Translations under genes and position numbers: made by a program
In this document: positions 1-4,915 of the stretch, one piece after another
Numbering within the stretch: the first letter of the stretch is position 1
Layout of the letters: each line of letters opens with the position of its first letter
NCBI GenBank assembly: GCA_043764135.1
Contig: JAYUKV010000015.1
Location: forward strand, 1 to 5,724
Direction: 5' to 3'
Length of the DNA: 5,724 nucleotides
Source: JAYUKV01 sp043764135
GTDB lineage: Bacteria > Patescibacteriota > JACMRA01
Notes under the pieces: model-generated
What the model was told of the DNA's origin: nothing
Databases searched by the model: none
Seen by the model: the letters and a program-made list of their open reading frames with translations, nothing else

Positions 1-1
1 C

Positions 2-88
2 CCTTTGTGCAATCACATGGCAGGACAAGAGGTTCTAAAGTACTTAGGTGCTTGTAACACCTTTGTACTAAAGTTCCTCATTCGTTGA
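2..88 (+). CDS. possible 3' end of a protein gene cut by the window edge
   Basis: Frame 2 stays open from the window edge to a TGA at 86-88 and gives a plausible 28-residue carboxyl end (ending ...CNTFVLKFLIR). A second frame is also open to a TAA at 55-57, so openness alone is weak evidence. A plus-strand terminator lies 33 bases after the TGA, as expected for the last gene of a unit. Against a coding reading, bases 29-79 fold into a long symmetric hairpin, which would suit a structured RNA equally well. I do not recognise the family. Only the tail is visible, so no function can be given. Confidence 0.3.
   Translation, partial: PLCNHMAGQEVLKYLGACNTFVLKFLIR
29..79 (+). repeat. long imperfect hairpin with symmetric mismatches
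   Basis: Arms 29-50 and 58-79 pair around a 7-base loop (51-57). The paired blocks are GAGG/CCTC, CT/AG, AGTAC/GTACT and AGGTG/CACCT, 16 pairs in all. They are separated by three symmetric two-by-two mismatches (TT/TT, AA/AA, TT/TT), so the helix could stack continuously as RNA. It lies just upstream of a second hairpin and a terminator on the plus strand. It could be part of a structured RNA or an inverted repeat within the end of a coding region. I compared it mentally with the ends of 23S and 5S rRNA, SRP RNA, tmRNA and RNase P RNA and found no convincing match. Confidence 0.6.
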
Positions 89-117
89 TAATATCTGACA
101 AAATCAGTATTGTCAAC
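84..117 (+). other. stem-loop preceding the terminator
   Basis: Arms 84-98 and 104-117 form a 14-pair stem with one bulged T, one G-T wobble and the loop CAAAA. It begins 4 bases after the previous hairpin and ends 4 bases before the terminator stem. The result is three back-to-back hairpins at the end of a plus-strand transcript. No T-run follows it, so it is not itself an intrinsic terminator. It could protect the 3' end or be the last domain of an RNA gene. Confidence 0.6.
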
Positions 118-121
118 CATT

Positions 122-148
122 CCCCTACTATAACTAGTAGGGGTTTTT
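122..148 (+). terminator. intrinsic terminator of the upstream plus-strand unit
   Basis: A perfect 9-bp stem (CCCCTACTA at 122-130, TAGTAGGGG at 135-143) closes a TAAC tetraloop and is followed directly by five T (144-148). This is a textbook Rho-independent terminator. It shows that a plus-strand transcript enters the window from the left and ends here. In the opposite direction no T-run follows the stem, so it is one-directional. Confidence 0.88.
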
Positions 149-237
149 CATATAAAGATTTATTTTCTTTAGTTATAATAATGCTTAAAATTGAAAGTTT
201 ATTTTTAAGTTACTTTAGTTTATTTTTATATTAATTG
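149..237. other. AT-rich spacer between two terminators, no gene seen
   Basis: This spacer lies between the rightward terminator and the end of the leftward operon. It is very AT-rich. The only pattern I see is a 12-base direct repeat, AGTTTATTTTTA at 196-207 and 217-228, repeated at a 21-base period. A TATAAT at 174-179 has no matching -35 and no gene downstream, and is probably chance. Confidence 0.5.
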
Positions 238-262
238 CCCCACTTCATTTATAAAAGTGGGG
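238..262 (-). terminator. probable terminator of the MFS-murI-TIGR02206 operon
   Basis: A perfect 8-bp G+C-rich stem (CCCCACTT at 238-245, AAGTGGGG at 255-262) with a 9-base loop lies 25 bases beyond the stop codon of the last minus-strand gene. On the minus strand the bases after the stem are AT-rich but contain no solid T-run, so the terminator is weaker than the one at 122-148. Position and stem strength make the role likely. Confidence 0.6.
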
Positions 263-287
263 TGAATTGTACTTTGTGATTTAATTG

Positions 288-1016
288 TTAATCTCCAATG
301 GGTCCTCTATTCTTAGTATAATTCTTATAGCCTACGAAAAGAGAATAGATAAATGCTTCAAGTATAAATACAAGAAAAGCTAATGTAAATAAACTTGGTA
401 GATATAATTGCCCATCTGGTAAGAACCCCATACCGTTAGATGACTTACGAGCAAGGTATAAGTAATTAGAATTCAGTATGTAATTGATCGGAAATACAAT
501 ACCAATTGCATAAATTGATAAAATTACATAAGACAATACTATTTGTTTCCAAGTAGAGAATTTGTTTAATAGGAATTTGGAATCTGTATGAATAGCAAGG
601 TAAAGTGATGAAAATACAATAAATATATGGGAAACAAAAAATTCCCAGAATCTAAATGTTGTAAAGTTTTCAGTCCTACTAACATCAGGTAATAGAATTG
701 CAAGCAGTGCTGGAATAAAACCCCAGAACAATAGCAATGTTTGAAGTAACTTATTCTTGGTTAAAAGAGCAATTGGGGCAATTATTGCAGATAAGGTACA
801 TAAATGAAATGGTAAATAATTCTCAATCGAGTATGTACCATTAATTAGATGCTTACTATTAAATGCCACTATCTGAATAATTAACACGGCAGCAAGAATA
901 TATCTCAATCTTTTATCACTTCTAAATAGGAACACTAAAAGAATCCCTACAATTAAGGCAAGAATGATTAAAAGATGTAAGGGACCAAAAAGTGTAAATT
1001 CATTAAATTGGTTCAT
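288..1016 (-). CDS. TIGR02206/YwaF-like seven-TM membrane protein
   Basis: This is a 242-residue integral membrane protein. About seven hydrophobic segments are visible, near residues 11-31, 39-53, 70-86, 91-109, 125-143, 158-180 and 206-228. Three motifs recall the TIGR02206 family (Bacillus YwaF): LPFHLCTLS at 68-76, FFVSH at 126-130 and an Asn-rich NYILNSNYLYL at 178-188. Length fits the family. No biochemical role is established for the bacterial members as far as I know. They share a fold with eukaryotic TMEM164, reported as a phospholipid acyltransferase with Cys and His active residues, so His71/Cys73/His130 here are worth noting, but catalysis is only inference. It is the last gene of the minus-strand operon, 56 bases after murI. 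Its ATG has no Shine-Dalgarno. A weak internal promoter may lie in the gap. Confidence 0.82.
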   Translation of the reverse strand: MNQFNEFTLFGPLHLLIILALIVGILLVFLFRSDKRLRYILAAVLIIQIVAFNSKHLINGTYSIENYLPFHLCTLSAIIAPIALLTKNKLLQTLLLFWGFIPALLAILLPDVSRTENFTTFRFWEFFVSHIFIVFSSLYLAIHTDSKFLLNKFSTWKQIVLSYVILSIYAIGIVFPINYILNSNYLYLARKSSNGMGFLPDGQLYLPSLFTLAFLVFILEAFIYSLFVGYKNYTKNRGPIGD

Positions 1017-1038
1017 ATTTGATTGTTTTTTATTTTAA

Positions 1039-1067
1039 ACTATATTGACCATGCAATTGTAATACAA
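1039..1067 (-). promoter_or_regulatory. weak internal promoter candidate before the TIGR02206 gene
   Basis: On the minus strand, TTGTAT (1067-1062) and TATAGT (1044-1039) are separated by exactly 17 bases. The -10 matches consensus at 5 of 6 positions and the -35 at only 3 of 6. The predicted start near 1032 would leave a leader of about 15 bases before the ATG at 1016. In such AT-rich DNA this could be chance, and cotranscription with murI may be enough. Confidence 0.28.
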
Positions 1068-1072
1068 AAGTA

Positions 1073-1810
1073 TTACCTACTATTATAGTACTGGTGCTGG
1101 TCATTATACTTTCCATATTGCTTGTGCTTGTCTAAGTATTTGATTAATTGCTCAGCTACAATTGAATTTTGAACATTTACAATACAATCTGGATTTGAGA
1201 TTGAATTCAACTTAGATTTGAAATATTCTAACTGATAAGGATAATGTGTGCAAGCCAATACTAACGCACTAGCCTTAGCCAAATGTTCCTTATTAGCTTC
1301 GAAAGCTTGATCAATAAGTCGTTGGGCTTTTTGATTATCTTTGGTTTCAATTGCTATGGCTAATCCAGACATTGAAATTTCATATACATTATTGTAGTTA
1401 TAATCCTTTAAATCTAGAGTATAGAAAGAAGTAGCAACAGTTGCTGGAGTTGCCATTATTACAACTTTTGCAGTTGGATCGATACCTTCTTCTATTAACC
1501 CCAAGATAACAGGACGAATAACTCCTAACACATTCTTATTTGGATAGTGTTTAGGTAGCCATTGTTGTTGAATATATTTGATAGATGCTGCTGTTGCTGT
1601 ATTACATGCAAGTACTACAAGATCACAACCTTGATCAAACAAATATTCTACACTGTTAACAACAATCGCCTGTATTTCCTCAAGTGATTTCTCGCCTAAA
1701 GGGCAATTCTTGTTATCAGCATAATAATATGTATCGAGCCTGGGTGTAAGTTCTAATACCTGATTGAGAATCGTCAAACCACCAATTCCTGAATCGTAGA
1801 ATCCGATCAT
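1073..1810 (-). CDS. murI: glutamate racemase
   Basis: Interconverts L- and D-glutamate in the cytoplasm and supplies D-Glu for the second residue of the peptidoglycan stem peptide (the MurD substrate). At 245 residues it is slightly short for the family. All core motifs are present: DSGIGG at 6-11 (Asp6/Ser7), the first catalytic cysteine in ACNTAT with Cys69, the second in ACTHYP with Cys187, Thr188 and His189, and Glu155 in the region that normally carries a conserved Glu. The usual FPYGEKS stretch reads CPLGEKS (36-42). The last 18 residues are rich in Tyr, Gln, Asn and Lys and look like a disordered tail. The ATG at 1810 begins right at the conserved N-terminus. It overlaps the stop of the MFS gene (ATGA, 1807-1810), and AGGA at 1821-1818 is a good ribosome binding site, so translation is probably coupled. 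Confidence 0.95.
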   Translation of the reverse strand: MIGFYDSGIGGLTILNQVLELTPRLDTYYYADNKNCPLGEKSLEEIQAIVVNSVEYLFDQGCDLVVLACNTATAASIKYIQQQWLPKHYPNKNVLGVIRPVILGLIEEGIDPTAKVVIMATPATVATSFYTLDLKDYNYNNVYEISMSGLAIAIETKDNQKAQRLIDQAFEANKEHLAKASALVLACTHYPYQLEYFKSKLNSISNPDCIVNVQNSIVAEQLIKYLDKHKQYGKYNDQHQYYNSR

Positions 1811-3078
1811 AGTTTTTTCCTAAAAGTTAAATGGTTTATTCCTAGATAAATTATTCCTAATACAAAAAAGTAAAAGAATAAAAACTGAGCTGGAAGTTCG
1901 AATGACTTAATTAGCGCAGAAACTAATCCAGTCGTTGTAGCGCCAAGAAATGCAGAAAATATTATTACCTGTTCCTCCAAAGCTATCACTTGACCTTGTT
2001 TTTCAACTTCTAAGGTATCTGTTAAGAATTGTTTGAATAAACTTAAAGCTAAAGCCACTCCAATTACTAACACAAAATACGCAAGAAGTAAAGCCAACCC
2101 AACCCCAAACTCACTTCCAAAAAACGGAATTATAAAGAATAATAATAAACCAGATAATAAGAAAGATTTTGATTGTGCAAATGCAAACTCCACTCCTTTT
2201 TTACCAATTATATTTGGTACTACAATAGTAATTGCTATTACTGTAATTGTTGCAACAATAAACATAACTGTTGATAACTCAGAACCTTCTATACCAAGAT
2301 GTGTCTTAAGGAATATGAAAATTGAAGTTATAAATGACATGAATAAGAATTGAAAGACTGCTCGGTAAATAAGTGTTTGTTGAACCACTGGGTATTTATT
2401 TGTTTTTTTGATTTGAGCGATTAGATTGAGATCGTCAGCAATTGAGAGTTTGATGTTTTCTTTAACTTTAAGATTTGTTACTTTAGAGTAGATTACGTAT
2501 AATCCTACAATTGAAATAACTAGAATTAAATACAAAGCGCCTACTGTTCCAAATCTAGATTGACCAAAAATAGGTCCTAAGAAAACACCCGATAATGAGC
2601 CTGCAATCATAGATAATTCTATAGATGGAAAAGCTTTGGTTTTATCTAGATTCTCCGTATTAATAATATCGTTGGCATAATTATTAGTAACCATAGCGTT
2701 CCCCCCGCTTATACCATCGAATACCCTAGAAAAGATAATAAGCCAAATTCCATAAGACATTCCAGCAACACCATAATTACGTAAAACTGGAACAGAAAGC
2801 GCCAAAATTGATAACATAATTGATAATACAGTTCCAGCTTGTGTGATAAACAAGACTTTTTTCTTACCAATCAGATCACTTAAGGAATTAAGCGGGTGAA
2901 TTGCAAAGAATTGAGCAAGTGGGTAAACAGCTATAATCAATCCGTTTAGAATTAATTTGAGTCGTGGATCAGATACATTTTGCTGCGCCAAAATAGGTTC
3001 CATTATTGGACCCCATAACATAAGATTAAAAAAGTTTATAAAGTGTAATAGATATACTGGTAATAGTTTGATAGACAT
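1807..3078 (-). CDS. MFS transporter (DHA1/Tet-like), 12 TM
   Basis: A secondary transporter of the major facilitator superfamily, 423 residues from the ATG at 3078. Twelve hydrophobic segments lie roughly at 7-27, 43-63, 75-95, 104-124, 157-172, 180-199, 238-258, 268-288, 305-323, 327-347, 366-388 and 397-416. A central cytoplasmic loop (about 200-237) divides the halves. MFS motif A is visible after TM2 as NSLSDLIGKKK (64-74). A motif-B-like RVFDGISGGN (118-127) in TM4 resembles drug:H+ antiporters such as TetA. Substrate cannot be read from the sequence; drug or metabolite export is an inference. An in-frame TTG at 3114 would add 12 residues, but the ATG gives the more usual MFS N-terminus and neither start has a Shine-Dalgarno. 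First gene of the operon, overlapping murI by 4 bases. Confidence 0.88.
   Translation of the reverse strand: MSIKLLPVYLLHFINFFNLMLWGPIMEPILAQQNVSDPRLKLILNGLIIAVYPLAQFFAIHPLNSLSDLIGKKKVLFITQAGTVLSIMLSILALSVPVLRNYGVAGMSYGIWLIIFSRVFDGISGGNAMVTNNYANDIINTENLDKTKAFPSIELSMIAGSLSGVFLGPIFGQSRFGTVGALYLILVISIVGLYVIYSKVTNLKVKENIKLSIADDLNLIAQIKKTNKYPVVQQTLIYRAVFQFLFMSFITSIFIFLKTHLGIEGSELSTVMFIVATITVIAITIVVPNIIGKKGVEFAFAQSKSFLLSGLLLFFIIPFFGSEFGVGLALLLAYFVLVIGVALALSLFKQFLTDTLEVEKQGQVIALEEQVIIFSAFLGATTTGLVSALIKSFELPAQFLFFYFFVLGIIYLGINHLTFRKKL
1818..1821 (-). promoter_or_regulatory. ribosome binding site of murI
   Basis: AGGA on the minus strand sits 7 bases upstream of the murI ATG, inside the last codons of the MFS gene. 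It is one of only two clear Shine-Dalgarno sequences in the window. It supports the ATG at 1810 as the true start, with termination-reinitiation across the ATGA overlap. Confidence 0.7.
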
Positions 3079-3085
3079 TAAATAA

Positions 3086-3131
3086 GGTATAAAAGAATAA
3101 TAAATAATATGCAAAATTTGAATATTTTATA
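3086..3131 (-). promoter_or_regulatory. promoter candidates for the MFS-murI operon
   Basis: Two weak minus-strand candidates overlap here. TATAAA at 3131-3126 has no good -35 and would start RNA near 3119, about 5 bases before the in-frame TTG at 3114. TTGCAT (3114-3109) with TATACC (3091-3086) and a 17-base spacer would start RNA about one base before the ATG at 3078. The choice decides which start codon of the transporter is used. Neither is strong. Confidence 0.33.
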
Positions 3132-3194
3132 TTCACAATCAATGCTATTAAACTATTTCAGTTAAAACCACAAAATGCGTAATTTAAATTTAAC

Positions 3195-3223
3195 TTGACT
3201 TAATGGCCAAAATTAACCAAAAT
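3195..3223 (+). promoter_or_regulatory. candidate efp promoter giving a near-leaderless mRNA
   Basis: TTGACT at 3195-3200 (5 of 6 to the -35 consensus) and CAAAAT at 3218-3223 (4 of 6 to the -10) are exactly 17 bases apart. The predicted start is near 3230, two bases before the efp ATG at 3232. This agrees with the lack of any Shine-Dalgarno upstream of efp. The -10 lacks its first T, so confidence is moderate. Confidence 0.45.
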
Positions 3224-3231
3224 CAAGTATT

Positions 3232-3789
3232 ATGTTAGATTTTTCAGATTTAAAACTAGGAAAAGTAATCAACTATCAATCTTCACCTTGTGTAATAATC
3301 AAGTGTGAATTTATGAAGTGTCAAATGGCCAAGCCAACTAAAAAATGCGTTCTTCGAAACCTTATTAACGGTAACTCACTTAACTATACTTTTAAGTCTG
3401 GAGAGTCAATAGAAGAGGCTGATATTAGAAGAGGAAGAGCTAATTATATGTATGATGCGGGTGATAGTCTTTCATTTATGACTGTTGATACTTTTGAGAC
3501 TCTTGATATTCCAAAAGACATGCTAGGAGGTAAAGAAGGCTATCTTACTGAAGGTTTAGCAGTTGAAGTGATATACTATAATGACAATCCTATATCTATC
3601 GAAATGCCACTTAAAGTAACTTTAACTGTTACTAATACAGTTGATGCTGTAAAAGGTAATACTGTATCAGATGTTTCAAAAGACGCAGATGTAAGCACTG
3701 GTATCACTGTAAAAGTTCCAGCTTTTATCAAAAACGGCGATAGGATTATCTACAATACTGTAGAAGATGAATATGTAGGTAGAGAATAG
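3232..3789 (+). CDS. efp: elongation factor P
   Basis: EF-P binds between the ribosomal P and E sites and helps form peptide bonds at proline stretches. The 185-residue length is normal and the three domains are visible: KOW-like domain I (about 1-60), OB domain II (about 66-125) and OB domain III (about 129-184). The stretch Lys150-Gly169 fits the EF-P signature (K-x-A-x4-G-x2-hydrophobic-x-V-P-x2-hydrophobic-x2-G). The ATG at 3232 gives the usual N-terminus (MLDFSDLKLGKVI). Ungapped alignment to E. coli EF-P puts Met32 where modified Lys34 sits; the loop reads KCQMAKP (29-35) in place of KPGKGQA. All four cysteines (20, 25, 30, 39) flank this loop. No EF-P modification gene (epmA/B, earP, ymfI-like) is in the window. 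It diverges from the MFS operon and ends at the shared hairpin 3806-3844. Confidence 0.96.
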   Translation: MLDFSDLKLGKVINYQSSPCVIIKCEFMKCQMAKPTKKCVLRNLINGNSLNYTFKSGESIEEADIRRGRANYMYDAGDSLSFMTVDTFETLDIPKDMLGGKEGYLTEGLAVEVIYYNDNPISIEMPLKVTLTVTNTVDAVKGNTVSDVSKDADVSTGITVKVPAFIKNGDRIIYNTVEDEYVGRE

Positions 3790-3805
3790 TAAAGTAAAAT
3801 AAATT

Positions 3806-3844
3806 ACAAATTACCCTCAATGATAATCATTGAGGGTAATTTGT
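3806..3844. terminator. bidirectional terminator between convergent genes
   Basis: This is a perfect 39-base inverted repeat: arms 3806-3824 and 3826-3844 with one central base. It folds as a long stem around GATAATC and includes ACCCTC/GAGGGT as its G+C-rich part. It lies 16 bases after the efp stop and 46 bases beyond the stop of the minus-strand gene, exactly where two converging transcripts meet. A-rich DNA on the left and T-rich DNA on the right give a U-rich exit in both directions, although no long uninterrupted T-run is present. Confidence 0.82.
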
Positions 3845-3874
3845 TAATATATCTAACAATAAGAAATAATAAGT

Positions 3875-3890
3875 TAGAATTTAAATTCTA
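3875..3890. repeat. 16-bp perfect palindrome abutting a stop codon
   Basis: TAGAATTTAAATTCTA is a perfect palindrome ending at the base before the TAG stop (3893-3891) of the minus-strand gene. Being mostly A and T, it would make a poor RNA hairpin. It could be a protein-binding site or a chance product of AT-rich DNA. Confidence 0.45.
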
Positions 3891-4727
3891 CTATTCAAAA
3901 CTAAATAAATCAATACCAGCTTTTATTCGTGAATAAAGTTCTGCTTTATTGTTTATCATTAATTGATCACCAATACATTTTATTTGTTCTGATTGAATTG
4001 GGAATTTTATTGCACAGCTATCATAAAATTGACTTTCCCCTGCCTTAAGTACCATAGGTTCTATTTCAAGCTTAATAAAGTAATCTCCCCTTCTTGCTAG
4101 AACCTGAAATCCTAAACCTTTGTCTTTACCTAAAAAGATGTTAGATCTTGTCTGTTCAACATTATCTAACTTAAATTCTAAATCAATGTTTTTATCAATT
4201 GATGAGTCGATAAATGGAGATGTTAGCACCCAACAATTAGGGGAAGTGTTATTGTATGAAAATAAAACACCAACAGGATTGTTGACTGATTTATTATCAA
4301 CACTTTGAACAAAATTCTCGTTATAGTCCAAGATAAGTCTAGCTTTTTTTATATTCTCCACTGAAGAGTATGGTATTTTATTAGTTATGGCTGGGTAAGG
4401 TGTAAACTTTTTAGAAGAATCTAAAAACTGGAGAGAAGCACCGATCTGCTTATCTACCTCACTTTTAGCTTCGTATTTTTCTAAGGAAGTAGTAGTATCA
4501 CATTTTGATGTATCGGATTTGGTTATTTTATCTGAGTTTTTAAATGCTGGTCTGAGTTTTGAAATTTCTTTTTTTACTTCAATAACTGGAGCAACTTCAG
4601 GTTTCTTGGTTTCTGCTTCAGGTACTTTTCTAAGATTAGATGATAAATAAAAAATCCCAAATGCAGATGAAGCCAACCCAACTAATGCAATTAAAGTAAA
4701 TAAATAATTCTTGTAATTTATATTCAT
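3891..4727 (-). CDS. membrane-anchored extracytoplasmic protein of unknown function
   Basis: I do not recognise this 278-residue protein. A single hydrophobic segment near residues 8-29, preceded by Lys6 and followed by Arg33/Lys34, looks like an N-terminal anchor or uncleaved signal with the rest outside. Residues 33-75 are a low-complexity Lys/Glu/Pro/Ser linker. Residues from about 95 to 278 look like a folded, mostly beta domain. The protein has only four cysteines (76, 165, 238, 251), all on the predicted outer side, so disulfides are possible. No catalytic motif stands out. The ATG at 4727 has no Shine-Dalgarno, but a good -35 (TTGACA) sits upstream at a distance that predicts a very short leader. 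It diverges from the lipoprotein gene at 4916 and converges on efp. The coding potential is secure; the function is unknown. Confidence 0.8.
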   Translation of the reverse strand: MNINYKNYLFTLIALVGLASSAFGIFYLSSNLRKVPEAETKKPEVAPVIEVKKEISKLRPAFKNSDKITKSDTSKCDTTTSLEKYEAKSEVDKQIGASLQFLDSSKKFTPYPAITNKIPYSSVENIKKARLILDYNENFVQSVDNKSVNNPVGVLFSYNNTSPNCWVLTSPFIDSSIDKNIDLEFKLDNVEQTRSNIFLGKDKGLGFQVLARRGDYFIKLEIEPMVLKAGESQFYDSCAIKFPIQSEQIKCIGDQLMINNKAELYSRIKAGIDLFSFE

Positions 4728-4738
4728 AGTATATATGT

Positions 4739-4768
4739 CTTTTAGCGTATTTTCATATATAATGTCAA
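4739..4768 (-). promoter_or_regulatory. promoter of the 3891-4727 gene, predicted leader about 5 bases
   Basis: On the minus strand a perfect -35 TTGACA (4768-4763) is followed after 18 bases by TAAAAG (4744-4739, 4 of 6 to consensus). RNA would start near 4732, five bases before the ATG at 4727. Shifting the -10 by one base (CTAAAA) gives a 17-base spacer and nearly the same start. No Shine-Dalgarno precedes the ATG. Confidence 0.55.
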
Positions 4769-4772
4769 TATT

Positions 4773-4790
4773 TTGAATTTATATGTTCAA
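4773..4790. promoter_or_regulatory. imperfect dyad between divergent promoters, operator candidate
   Basis: TTGAA (4773-4777) and TTCAA (4786-4790) form an 18-base dyad with 14 of 18 positions symmetric. It begins 5 bases upstream of the -35 of the minus-strand gene and lies between the two divergent promoters. Its spacing resembles a helix-turn-helix repressor site, but no regulator gene is nearby and the AT-rich setting makes chance dyads common. Confidence 0.25.
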
Positions 4791-4845
4791 TTATATTTAA
4801 TTTATAAATTTGATTTGAGAGCTGTAAAAGATGTGTATTATTTAT

Positions 4846-4872
4846 TTGACAGGGTTCGAATGTTGTGATAAA
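4846..4872 (+). promoter_or_regulatory. promoter of the lipoprotein gene
   Basis: A perfect -35 TTGACA (4846-4851) is followed after 15 bases by GATAAA (4867-4872), which is preceded by TG at 4864-4865 as in an extended -10. RNA would start near 4879 and carry a leader of about 37 bases containing the strong ribosome binding site. The 15-base spacer is shorter than ideal, which the extended -10 could offset. Confidence 0.55.
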
Positions 4873-4904
4873 AGACTTTTAGTTCAGAATATCTTTAGTA
4901 AATC

Positions 4905-4910
4905 GAGGAG
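4905..4910 (+). promoter_or_regulatory. strong ribosome binding site deciding a TTG start
   Basis: GAGGAG sits 5 bases before the TTG at 4916. It is the best Shine-Dalgarno in the window and settles the use of a TTG start: no in-frame ATG lies nearby upstream, and the product begins with a well-formed signal sequence. Confidence 0.8.
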
Positions 4911-4915
4911 AACGC

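Noticed and set aside
46..79. Resemblance of GTACTAAAGTTCC to the GGTACTAAT...CC near the 3' end of 23S rRNA
   Set aside because: The conserved upstream 23S block (GTTGATAGGC...GTGTAAG) is absent, so a short match is likely chance.
174..179. Perfect TATAAT on the plus strand
   Set aside because: No -35 at a suitable distance and no gene or RNA structure downstream on that strand; expected by chance in AT-rich DNA.
2033..2353. 106-codon plus-strand frame inside the MFS gene
   Set aside because: It is fully antisense to a clear 12-TM transporter, with an Asn/Lys-rich composition typical of the complement of hydrophobic codons, and has no ribosome binding site.
3228..3233. TATTAT as the efp -10 element
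   Set aside because: It overlaps the efp ATG and is 27 bases from TTGACT; transcription would start inside the gene. CAAAAT at 3218-3223 fits better.
4120..4308. 62-codon plus-strand frame inside the 3891-4727 gene
   Set aside because: Antisense shadow of a longer, more protein-like frame; no promoter or ribosome binding site seen.
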